Below, one piece after another: positions 1 to 5,661 of a DNA stretch of 5,661 nt (the stretch's first letter is position 1; each line of letters begins with the position of its first letter). The position numbers and the translations under genes are program-made. The stretch covers positions 1-5,661 of the forward strand of contig JAEYUA010000047.1 of the NCBI GenBank assembly GCA_023433755.1, read 5' to 3'. Origin of the DNA: Bacteroidota bacterium (GTDB lineage: Bacteria; Bacteroidota; Bacteroidia; Chitinophagales; Chitinophagaceae). The notes beneath the pieces were generated by a model. The model worked only from the letters and a program-made list of their open reading frames with translations, had not been told where the DNA came from and did not search any database.

Positions 1-1048
1 GTTTGATCTCCAATGCTTTTGTATGATCCCTTTCTGAATAGGTGAATACATGCAGGTAGGATACATCCAGGTCATGAAGGAAATCATAGGTTTCTTTGAA
101 AGCCCCTTCGGATTCTCCCGGAAAACCAACAATTACATCCACGCCAATGGCGCAATGCGGCATGAGTGATTTGATCATGGCCACGCGATCGCTGTATAAT
201 TCCCTGCGGTATCTCCTGCGCATGGCACCAAGAATGGTATTGCTGCCGCTTTGCAGGGGAATATGGAAATGGGGCATGAACTTTTTACTCGTGCTGACTA
301 GTCTTATGATGTCTTCCGATAATAAATTCGGTTCGATGGAAGAGATGCGGAAACGTTCAATTCCTTCCACTTTTTCCAATGCCTGGGAAAGCATGTAAAA
401 ATTTTCTTCGTATTTAGCATTGCCATCGGCGCCTTTTCCAAAATCTCCCAGGTTCACACCAGTCAATACGATCTCTTTTACACCGGAGGCAGCGAGTTCC
501 TCCGCATTGCGCACTACGTTGCTGATGGTATCGCTCCGGCTTTTGCCCCTTGCCATGGGTATGGTGCAAAAAGAACAGGTATAATCACAGCCATCCTGCA
601 CTTTCAAAAAAGTGCGGGTGCGGTCATTCATGGAATAAGAGGCATTGAAACCGCTGACTTCCTCAATATCACAACTGCTGATGCGCGCAGAATCGCCTTT
701 GGCCAGTTCGCGGATATGAGATGCCATGTTGAATTTTTCCGCGGCACCCAATACCAGGTCAACACCGGGTATGGATGCGATCTCTTTTGGCTTGAGCTGG
801 GCATAACAGCCGGTGATCACAACAAGGCTTTCCGGGGATTTTCGCTGGATGCGGCGCACGATCTGCCGGCATTCCTTATCGGCATTGTCGGTTACGGAAC
901 AAGTGTTGATCACATACACATCCGCGAGGTCATCAAATTCTTTTTTTGCGAAACCTTCGGCTTCCATATGCCTGGAAAGGGTAGAGGTTTCGGAAAAATT
1001 GAGCTTGCAACCCAGGGTGTGAAAGGCAACTGTCCGCTGTTTTTCCAT
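1..1048 (-). CDS. mtaB: tRNA t6A37 methylthiotransferase MtaB, C-terminus cut by window edge
   Basis: Radical-SAM methylthiotransferase expected to convert N6-threonylcarbamoyladenosine at tRNA position 37 to its 2-methylthio form (ms2t6A) in the cytoplasm. I translated 349 residues from the ATG at 1048. The protein opens with VAFHTLGCK and has ADVYVINTCSVT near residue 43, which matches MtaB better than MiaB or RimO. The N-terminal domain (about 1-105) supplies cluster ligands Cys14, Cys50 and Cys81. The radical-SAM CxxxCxxC is Cys154, Cys158 and Cys161, followed by HIPLQSGS (262-269) and DVIVGFPGE (304-312). Family members run to roughly 430-440 residues, so about 90 residues, including the usual TRAM RNA-binding domain, lie beyond the left edge. 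No internal stop or frameshift is seen. The gene is divergent from the DUF4258/plsC pair. Its start is fixed by a promoter box ending 5 nt upstream. The family assignment is firm; the exact substrate is by homology. Confidence 0.93.
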   Translation of the reverse strand, partial: MEKQRTVAFHTLGCKLNFSETSTLSRHMEAEGFAKKEFDDLADVYVINTCSVTDNADKECRQIVRRIQRKSPESLVVITGCYAQLKPKEIASIPGVDLVLGAAEKFNMASHIRELAKGDSARISSCDIEEVSGFNASYSMNDRTRTFLKVQDGCDYTCSFCTIPMARGKSRSDTISNVVRNAEELAASGVKEIVLTGVNLGDFGKGADGNAKYEENFYMLSQALEKVEGIERFRISSIEPNLLSEDIIRLVSTSKKFMPHFHIPLQSGSNTILGAMRRRYRRELYSDRVAMIKSLMPHCAIGVDVIVGFPGESEGAFKETYDFLHDLDVSYLHVFTYSERDHTKALEIK

Positions 1049-1053
1049 GAGGC

Positions 1054-1062
1054 GCAAAGGTA
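1054..1062 (-). promoter_or_regulatory. Bacteroidota-type -7 box for mtaB
   Basis: On the minus strand the box reads TACCTTTGC, a full match to the Bacteroidota primary-sigma -7 consensus TAnnTTTG. It is followed by GCCTC and then the mtaB ATG. The consensus is centred near -7, so transcription would start within a few bases of the start codon and give an almost leaderless mRNA. I found no TTG/TTTG -33 element at normal spacing, so the promoter rests on the -7 box and its position. Confidence 0.6.
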
Positions 1063-1136
1063 GATAAAAGCGGCTGGTTTGGCGGATCGGCCTTGTTTTG
1101 AGTCTTAAAGGAATGTTTAATTTTTATTTGAAAGGC

Positions 1137-1259
1137 ATAGCCGGTAAGGCGGGAAGGACGGTAAGTATCGGATCATTATCTAAACGGTCGTAAAGGTTTC
1201 TTTAAGTCATTTTGGAATTAGATGAAATTACTTACCGCCCTTCCCGCCGCAACGGCTAT
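1137..1259. repeat. 31-bp imperfect inverted repeat between divergent genes
   Basis: The arms are 1137-1167 and 1229-1259. The right arm, reverse-complemented, matches the left at 27 of 31 positions. Both begin ATAGCCG and share GCGGGAAGG and CGGTAAGTA as uninterrupted blocks. The 61-bp centre contains a further short pair, ATCTAA (1178-1183) with TTAGAT (1218-1223), so the structure could extend inward. The left arm also repeats CGGTAAG directly at 1142-1148 and 1159-1165; the right arm lacks the outer copy. In minus-strand RNA two of the four mismatches become G-U pairs. There is no flanking target duplication, no T-run for an intrinsic terminator and no coding capacity. It may be a dispersed palindromic (MITE- or REP-like) element, or a structure that affects the flanking promoters. 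I do not recognise the family. Confidence 0.75.
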
Positions 1260-1298
1260 CTCTCTAATCCAAAAATCCCCCAAATCATGGTTCAGACG

Positions 1299-1307
1299 TA
1301 TTATTGC
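1299..1307 (+). promoter_or_regulatory. -7 box for the DUF4258/plsC transcript
   Basis: The sequence is TATTATTGC, one base away from TAnnTTTGC. It is followed by ATTCA and then the GTG at 1313, giving the same 5-nt gap as in front of mtaB. The box sits 39 nt past the right end of the inverted repeat. No -33 element is visible. A TTG at 1304 that would extend the downstream gene by three codons lies inside this box, which argues against it as the start. Confidence 0.5.
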
Positions 1308-1312
1308 ATTCA

Positions 1313-1717
1313 GTGAAATCTAAAGGCGCCACCTACACTCTCATCGTGATCCTGGTCCTGCTGGGACTTTGGCTCATCAGCCGATGGCAGGAGCCAGCCA
1401 GGAGAGAATTATTCGACCGTACCCCGGACAGGCTGGAATACACCAAACACGCCATCTGCCGCATGGACTGCCGCCAGATCTCCCGCAAAGAGATCAACGA
1501 GATCATGGAAAAAGGAGTGATTAATCTTTCCAAAAGCGACCGCCGCGACCGGCCCTGTCCCACCTATGCTTTGCAGGGACGTACCAGTGATGGTGATTAC
1601 ATCCGCGTGATCTTCGCCCAGTGTGATGATGAAACAAGAGTGGTTACCTGTTACAACCTTGAAAAAGATTTTGACTGCGATTGTCCCTCTTCACCCGTAC
1701 CCTCCAGTAAAAACTGA
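1313..1717 (+). CDS. Small membrane-anchored, cysteine-rich DUF4258-like protein
   Basis: The 134-residue product has no assigned function. Residues 8-23 (YTLIVILVLLGLWLIS) form one hydrophobic helix after a short Lys-containing N-terminus, which looks like a signal anchor. The soluble part carries a DUF4258-like pattern: YTKHAICRMDCRQIS at 43-57 (His46, Arg50, Met51), then helix-like ISRKEINEIMEKG, then strands ending in YIRVIFAQCDD and VVTCYNL. Its seven cysteines (49, 53, 82, 104, 113, 122, 124) all lie outside the helix. They could form disulfides if exported or bind a metal if cytoplasmic; the charged residues do not settle topology. I chose GTG 1313 because a -7 box ends 5 nt before it. 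The alternative TTG at 1304 overlaps that box. The stop is 2 nt before plsC, so the two genes are very likely co-transcribed. The DUF4258 call is from memory of the family pattern. Confidence 0.75.
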   Translation: MKSKGATYTLIVILVLLGLWLISRWQEPARRELFDRTPDRLEYTKHAICRMDCRQISRKEINEIMEKGVINLSKSDRRDRPCPTYALQGRTSDGDYIRVIFAQCDDETRVVTCYNLEKDFDCDCPSSPVPSSKN

Positions 1718-1719
1718 TC

Positions 1720-2484
1720 ATGCGCGCCATTAAAAAATTTTTCCAGCTACTCTATGCACTTTATGCCATGCTGCTGTTCGTGGCTTTGATGATTCCTGTA
1801 TTTCTTTTTGGTTTAATGGTTTTGCCATTTGGAAAGGTACGCAGCGGGAATCTTATTTACCGTGCCTGCATGGCCTGGGCCGATGTATGGCTGGCGCTGG
1901 TGTTTATTCATCATAAGAATATCCACCTGCAAAAACAGAAAAAAGGACAGTCATACATTTATGTCTGCAATCATATTTCCTATCTCGATTCAGCCCTGCT
2001 CCCCAAGACCATCCGCCACCCCGTGCGGCCATTGGGAAAAGTGGAGATGACAAAGATTCCCATCTTTGGATTTATCTACAAAAGCACCATTGTTTCGGTT
2101 GACCGCAGCAGTCCTGAAAACCGGTTGAAGAGTGTGCATGAATTGAAAGCGCTGATCAAGGAAGGTATTTCTGTCTTGGTTTTCCCTGAAGGCACTTTTA
2201 ATATGACGCACCGGCCGCTGGCTAATTTTTATGATGGTGCTTTTCGTATCGCGATTGAAACGGGTACACCTGTCAAACCGGTATTGATGCTGCATTCCTA
2301 TGACCGCATGCATTATGAGAGTATTTTTTCTTTGAACCCTGGTATTAGCAGATCTGTTTTTTTGAATGAAGTTTCTGTGAAAGGATTAACCTTAAATGAT
2401 GTGCCTATGCTAAGGGACCAGGTTTTCAAAATGATGGAAGAAGAATTGGTGAAAAGAAAAGTTTCGTGGATTGAAAGTTTTTAA
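1720..2484 (+). CDS. plsC: Lysophospholipid acyltransferase, PlsC family (1-acylglycerol-3-phosphate acyltransferase)
   Basis: Predicted to transfer an acyl group to the sn-2 position of 1-acyl-glycerol-3-phosphate, making phosphatidic acid at the inner membrane. At 254 residues it is a normal length for the family. A long hydrophobic segment (about 8-36) anchors the N-terminus. The catalytic HX4D motif is NHISYLD with His85 and Asp90. Motif II is around Arg129 in VSVDRS. Motif III is FPEGT at 155-159, with Glu157 and Gly158. Motif IV is TGTPVKPVLM at 181-190. All four acyltransferase blocks are intact. ATG 1720 follows the upstream stop by 2 nt and has no promoter box of its own, so it depends on the DUF4258 gene's promoter. 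Family membership is clear. The acceptor is less certain, since related enzymes acylate other lysolipids, including ornithine lipids, so the symbol is by homology. Confidence 0.9.
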   Translation: MRAIKKFFQLLYALYAMLLFVALMIPVFLFGLMVLPFGKVRSGNLIYRACMAWADVWLALVFIHHKNIHLQKQKKGQSYIYVCNHISYLDSALLPKTIRHPVRPLGKVEMTKIPIFGFIYKSTIVSVDRSSPENRLKSVHELKALIKEGISVLVFPEGTFNMTHRPLANFYDGAFRIAIETGTPVKPVLMLHSYDRMHYESIFSLNPGISRSVFLNEVSVKGLTLNDVPMLRDQVFKMMEEELVKRKVSWIESF

Positions 2485-2516
2485 ACGGCAGGTTAGGAGG
2501 CACAGAATAAATTTTC

Positions 2517-2690
2517 ACCGCAGAGAAAAGGAGAAAAGGAGATTGCGCAGAGTAAATGAAAATGAAGATGCCTCGTATTTACACTTATGCAGCCAAAGTT
2601 TTTTGTGTTTCGTTTTCCTTTCTTTATATGTGTTAAATTATCAATAGGCTGTAGGCTTTACTCTCTGCGTAAACTCCTTTTCTCTGCGGT
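2517..2690. repeat. CGCAGAG-type palindromic intergenic element
   Basis: A perfect 17-bp inverted repeat, ACCGCAGAGAAAAGGAG, lies at 2517-2533 with its complement at 2674-2690. A second, inner pair is CGCAGAGTAAA (2546-2556) against TTTACTCTCTGCG (2657-2669), differing by two bases. CGCAGAG therefore occurs twice on each strand. The left arm has an extra tandem copy of GAGAAAAG (2523-2530 and 2531-2538), which makes its inter-arm spacer 12 nt against 4 nt on the right. The central 100 bp (2557-2656) is AT-rich and non-coding. The element starts 32 nt after the plsC stop. Similar CGCAGAG/CGCAAAG-rich repeats are, from general knowledge, frequent between genes in Bacteroidota. The wide spacing of the arms makes a simple intrinsic terminator unlikely, though folded RNA could still affect the plsC 3' end. 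Confidence 0.8.
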
Positions 2691-2741
2691 AAAAGAACTA
2701 ACCTTAATTGATTACCCTCCAGTAGCCAATGGCCAAAAGCT

Positions 2742-2750
2742 TATTTTTAC
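2742..2750 (+). promoter_or_regulatory. Probable -7 box for priA
   Basis: The sequence is TATTTTTAC, one base away from TAnnTTTGC. It is followed by TGCCC and then the ATG at 2756, repeating the 5-nt gap seen at the other two boxes. It lies inside the region that would be coding if priA began at the upstream ATG 2729. The region is T-rich, so a chance match is possible; the exact spacing is the main support. No -33 element is seen. Confidence 0.45.
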
Positions 2751-2755
2751 TGCCC

Positions 2756-5194
2756 ATGTACGCTGAGATCATCATTCCCCTTGCCCTGCCCAAAAATTAC
2801 ACCTGGCATATCCCGGAGGATAAGCTGCCCCAGGTGCAGGTTGGTTGCCGGGTTGAAGTGAACCTCGGGCGTCATAAAAAATACGCGGGCCTGGTCAAAC
2901 GCATTCATAATGATCCTCCTTCCTTTGAGGTAAAGGATATTATAAACATCATAGATTCCGAGCCGGTGATCCAGCCTTACCAGCTCCGGCTCTGGGAGTG
3001 GATGGCTTCCTATTACATGTGCACGGAGGGTGAAGTGATGGCGGCAGCCCTGCCTTCTCATTTCAAACTGTCAAGCGAAACCATTCTTGTATTCAACGAA
3101 GAACATGGTGATGATTTTTCCGACCTGGAAAATGATGAATACCTGGTGGCTGAAGCCCTGCTCATGAAACAGCAGCTTAGTCTTGATGAAGTGCAGAAGA
3201 TCCTCGACACTCCTCATGTCTATCCCATCGTCAACAGGCTGATCTCCAAAAAACTTTGTTTTGTATGGGAATCACTCAAACAAACCTTCCATCCAAAGAA
3301 AGAAAGTTTTGTGCTGATCTCACCCGTGTATGATGACGAGGACAAACTATCAGACCTGCTGAACAACTGGAGCCGCGCTCCCAAACAAATGGAGATGCTG
3401 TTAAGTTATCTCCACCTTTCCCGTACGCAGGGGCAGGTTACCAGGGCAGAACTGCTGAAAAAATCTGGCGCCAGTGATGCGCAACTGAAAGGGTTGGTGG
3501 ACAAGGATATCCTGCGCATTGAAAAAAGAAGTGTTGACCGGGTGATGTACGGGGCCCGCGATATCCAGGTTGATTTTGATCTGACCGGTGCCCAGCAAAC
3601 CGCATTTGAAACCCTCAAGGAAAAATTTGATCAGAAACAGGTTTGCCTCCTGCACGGTATCACTTCCAGCGGCAAGACCCATATCTACATAAAGCTCATA
3701 GAACAATACATCCGCAAGGGACAGCAGGTATTGTACATGCTGCCCGAGATCGCGCTCACCTCTCAGATTATCCGCAGGCTGCAAAAACATTTTGGCGGTT
3801 ACATCGGTATCTATCATTCCAAATTCAGCCAGAATGAAAGAGTGGAGATCTGGAACAAGGTGAAGACAGGTGAGCTGAAGATCGTACTTGGCGCCCGCTC
3901 CGCATTGTTTCTTCCTTTTATGCAACTGGGACTGATCATTTGTGATGAAGAACACGATGGTTCCTATAAGCAGCAGGACCCAGCTCCTCGCTACCATGCA
4001 CGTGACACAGCCATTTACATGTCATCACTCACTGGTTCAAAAGTCTTATTGGGAAGTGCCACACCTTCACTGGAAACTTATTTTAATACGCAACAGGAAA
4101 AGTTTGGACTGGCCGAACTGCATGAACGTTTTGGTGAGGTCAACCTGCCTTCCATCGAAATGATCGACAACAGGCTGCAGGTGCACAGGCCTGGAGAGAA
4201 GGTAATGCTTTCATCAACGCTGTTGGAAGAGATCAGGCAAACCATTGCCCGTAAAAAACAGGTGATCCTTTTCCAGAACAGGAGAGGGTATGCCCCTTAC
4301 CAGGTCTGCATGGTCTGCGGCTGGATCGCCCAATGTAAAAACTGTGATGTCTCGCTCACCTTTCATAAATATTCCAACAAACTCAAATGCCATTATTGCG
4401 GCAATATCTATCCGCCTTTTCATGTCTGTGGCGCCTGCGGAAGTGACCGGCTGGTGCAGAAAAATTTCGGCACTGAAAAAATCGAAGAACTGCTGGTAAC
4501 AGAACTTCCGGATTCCAGGGTGAGCCGTATGGATTTCGATACGGTCAAAAACAAACATGCGCACGATGTGCTCATCCAGCAGTTTGAACAGCAGCGTATT
4601 GATGTGCTGGTAGGAACGCAAATGGTGGTAAAGGGACTTGATTTTGACCATGTAGACCTGGTTGGGATTCTAGATGCCGATGGTCTTTTGAATTTTGCTG
4701 ACTTCAGGGTCAATGAAAGAGCTTTTCAACTGATGGAGCAGGTGAGCGGCAGGGCAGGGCGTAAAGATGGTAAGGGTAAGGTGATGATACAGACACTCAA
4801 CCCGTCGCATCCTGTACTGCAACTGGTATCCCAGCATGATTACGCGGGTATGTACCGGCAGGAGATCGAAAAAAGGCGGCAGTTTTTTTATCCTCCTTTT
4901 TCCCGCATCATCATGATTGAATTCAGGCATAAGGAACGAGATGTAGTTAATAATGCCGCTTCCACTTTTGCAAGGAACCTCGAGATCCCCTATGGAAAAT
5001 ACATGGTTGGTCCCGCTGAACCTGTTGTCAACAAAGTAAGAAACCTCTTCCTGATGGAGCTGATGCTCAAACTCCCGCGCGACAGCCAGTTGATCGCCAA
5101 ATGCAAGGAAGATATATTAAAGCAAAGCGCCAGCCTGCATGCAGACCGGCGCTTTGCCCGGGTAATTATTGTGCCTGATGTGGATGCGCTTTAG
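2756..5194 (+). CDS. priA: Primosomal protein N' PriA, replication-restart 3'-5' DNA helicase
   Basis: PriA recognises stalled or collapsed replication forks and loads the replicative helicase away from oriC. The 812-residue product has the full architecture: an N-terminal 3'-DNA-end-binding domain (about 1-100), a winged-helix region, then a superfamily 2 helicase core. Walker A is GITSSGKT at 301-308 with Lys307. DEEH is at 397-400, followed by the aromatic-rich SYKQQDPAPRYHARD stretch. Motif III is GSAT at 433-436 and motif IV is LFQNRRGYAP at 505-514. Motif V is GTQMVVKGLDF at 620-630 and motif VI is QVSGRAGR at 662-669. Eight zinc-binding cysteines in four pairs (518/521, 527/530, 545/548, 558/561) are all present. 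An in-frame ATG at 2729 would add nine residues. I prefer ATG 2756 because MYAEIIIPLALPKNYTW matches the usual PriA N-terminus and a -7 box ends 5 nt before it. The stop overlaps that of the convergent gene. Confidence 0.97.
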   Translation: MYAEIIIPLALPKNYTWHIPEDKLPQVQVGCRVEVNLGRHKKYAGLVKRIHNDPPSFEVKDIINIIDSEPVIQPYQLRLWEWMASYYMCTEGEVMAAALPSHFKLSSETILVFNEEHGDDFSDLENDEYLVAEALLMKQQLSLDEVQKILDTPHVYPIVNRLISKKLCFVWESLKQTFHPKKESFVLISPVYDDEDKLSDLLNNWSRAPKQMEMLLSYLHLSRTQGQVTRAELLKKSGASDAQLKGLVDKDILRIEKRSVDRVMYGARDIQVDFDLTGAQQTAFETLKEKFDQKQVCLLHGITSSGKTHIYIKLIEQYIRKGQQVLYMLPEIALTSQIIRRLQKHFGGYIGIYHSKFSQNERVEIWNKVKTGELKIVLGARSALFLPFMQLGLIICDEEHDGSYKQQDPAPRYHARDTAIYMSSLTGSKVLLGSATPSLETYFNTQQEKFGLAELHERFGEVNLPSIEMIDNRLQVHRPGEKVMLSSTLLEEIRQTIARKKQVILFQNRRGYAPYQVCMVCGWIAQCKNCDVSLTFHKYSNKLKCHYCGNIYPPFHVCGACGSDRLVQKNFGTEKIEELLVTELPDSRVSRMDFDTVKNKHAHDVLIQQFEQQRIDVLVGTQMVVKGLDFDHVDLVGILDADGLLNFADFRVNERAFQLMEQVSGRAGRKDGKGKVMIQTLNPSHPVLQLVSQHDYAGMYRQEIEKRRQFFYPPFSRIIMIEFRHKERDVVNNAASTFARNLEIPYGKYMVGPAEPVVNKVRNLFLMELMLKLPRDSQLIAKCKEDILKQSASLHADRRFARVIIVPDVDAL
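5122..5157 (-). terminator. Hairpin in priA 3' end, possible terminator for the opposing gene
   Basis: A perfect 10-bp stem, GCAAAGCGCC (5122-5131) with GGCGCTTTGC (5148-5157), encloses a 16-nt loop that itself contains the palindrome CTGCATGCAG (5135-5144). Read on the minus strand, it begins 33 nt after the stop codon of the DUF3857-type gene and is followed at once by TTTAATATATC, a weak U-rich tract. Read on the plus strand, no U-tract follows. It lies entirely within priA coding sequence, so coding constraint may also explain it. The stem is seen directly; the terminator role is inference. Confidence 0.45.
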
Positions 5195-5661
5195 ATCTTA
5201 TCCAGCACCAGTACGATCTTATTGAAATCAGCAGCGGCATTGATTACTTTTTTAAAAGCCTCATACTGGTCTTTAGGGTAAGTAACGTTGTTATAGGTTT
5301 CAACGATAGTGATCTTGAGATTATTATTTTCCAGCACGTAGCTGCTTACAAATCCCATCGTTATTTTATCATTCTCCTTTACCACTTCATTGATCTTAAG
5401 ATCTTCCAGGTTCTTTACCTTGTAACCTTCTGGTATAGCCAGGGTGATGGTTCTTTCCAGCAGGTGGGGAAAGCTTACATCAATGAGGGTAGATCTTGGT
5501 TTGGTCTCATACATCTCCGCCTGCTGACCGATCACTTCACCCACTTTGATGATCAGTTTATCACCAGCCCTTTCCACGAGGTTGGGAGACTTTACGGTGG
5601 CATTGATCACGAAAGGTTTGTAAGGATCCGCCTGTTCCATTTCCCTGTTCTCCAGTGAATG
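5191..5661 (-). CDS. C-terminus of a DUF3857/DUF3858 transglutaminase-like protein, 5' part beyond window
   Basis: The last 156 residues are visible. The reading frame stays open to the right edge (HSLENRE precedes Met at 5640), so that Met is internal and not a start. The segment is rich in beta strands, with no membrane helix, and ends in YPKDQYEAFKKVINAAADFN then KIVLVLDKI. That ending is typical of the C-terminal DUF3858 beta domain in Bacteroidota proteins that carry DUF3857 and a transglutaminase-like core. Such proteins are usually several hundred residues long with a secretion signal. The signal and the expected Cys-His-Asp catalytic triad would lie outside the window, so activity cannot be judged. 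The biological role of the family is not established. Its TAA (5193-5191) overlaps the priA TAG. I identified it from the C-terminal pattern only. Confidence 0.75.
   Translation of the reverse strand, partial: HSLENREMEQADPYKPFVINATVKSPNLVERAGDKLIIKVGEVIGQQAEMYETKPRSTLIDVSFPHLLERTITLAIPEGYKVKNLEDLKINEVVKENDKITMGFVSSYVLENNNLKITIVETYNNVTYPKDQYEAFKKVINAAADFNKIVLVLDKI

Noticed and set aside
716..1063. A 115-codon plus-strand reading frame antisense to mtaB.
   Set aside because: It is a shadow of mtaB: the minus strand encodes clear cluster-binding and MtaB motifs across the same bases, and the plus-strand product resembles no family.
1287..1316. A nine-codon reading frame (ATG 1287, TGA 1314-1316) whose stop overlaps the GTG start of the DUF4258 gene, resembling a leader peptide.
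   Set aside because: Its ATG lies upstream of the likely -7 box at 1299-1307, so it would not be in the mRNA. The peptide shows no attenuation-like run of codons.
1313..1717. The DUF4258-like protein as the toxin of a toxin-antitoxin pair.
   Set aside because: No small antitoxin-like gene is adjacent. The protein has a membrane anchor, and its partner is a metabolic acyltransferase.
2517..2690. The CGCAGAG palindrome as a CRISPR array or an intrinsic terminator.
   Set aside because: There are only two copies per strand with no regular spacers. The arms are about 140 nt apart and no U-run follows the stem.
3401..3997. A 198-codon minus-strand reading frame inside priA.
   Set aside because: It is antisense to the priA helicase core with its Walker A and DEEH motifs. 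It shows no domain pattern or promoter of its own.

Overview
The window reads as ordinary chromosomal DNA from a member of the Bacteroidota, probably a Chitinophagaceae-like organism. The class-level placement rests on three things. Three genes carry promoter -7 boxes close to the Bacteroidota consensus TAnnTTTG and have no Shine-Dalgarno sequence. The PriA and MtaB proteins look like Bacteroidota versions. The right edge holds the C-terminus of a DUF3857/transglutaminase-type protein of the kind common in that phylum. The family-level guess is weaker and is inference.

Layout from left to right. (1) Positions 1-1048, minus strand: the N-terminal 349 residues of MtaB, the tRNA t6A37 methylthiotransferase, cut by the window's left edge. 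(2) A 264-bp divergent intergenic region with a 31-bp imperfect inverted repeat (1137-1259) and a promoter box at each end. (3) Plus strand: a small cysteine-rich, membrane-anchored DUF4258-like protein (1313-1717). Two bases later comes a PlsC-type lysophospholipid acyltransferase (1720-2484), almost certainly on the same transcript. (4) A 270-bp gap with a second, unrelated palindromic element built from the word CGCAGAG (2517-2690), then a promoter box. (5) Plus strand: a complete PriA, the primosomal replication-restart helicase (2756-5194). (6) Minus strand: the C-terminal 156 residues of a DUF3857/DUF3858 transglutaminase-like protein, running off the right edge. It converges on priA so tightly that the two stop codons overlap within TTAG.

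The genes are mostly housekeeping: tRNA modification, phospholipid synthesis and replication restart. They do not form one pathway. I see no mobile element with a transposase, no CRISPR array, no RNA gene and no recognisable defence or biosynthetic system. The most useful observations concern signals. Three -7 boxes each end exactly 5 nt before a start codon, which points to leaderless or nearly leaderless mRNAs and corrects two start codons. Two different palindromic elements fill the intergenic regions. A hairpin inside the 3' end of priA may terminate the opposing gene.
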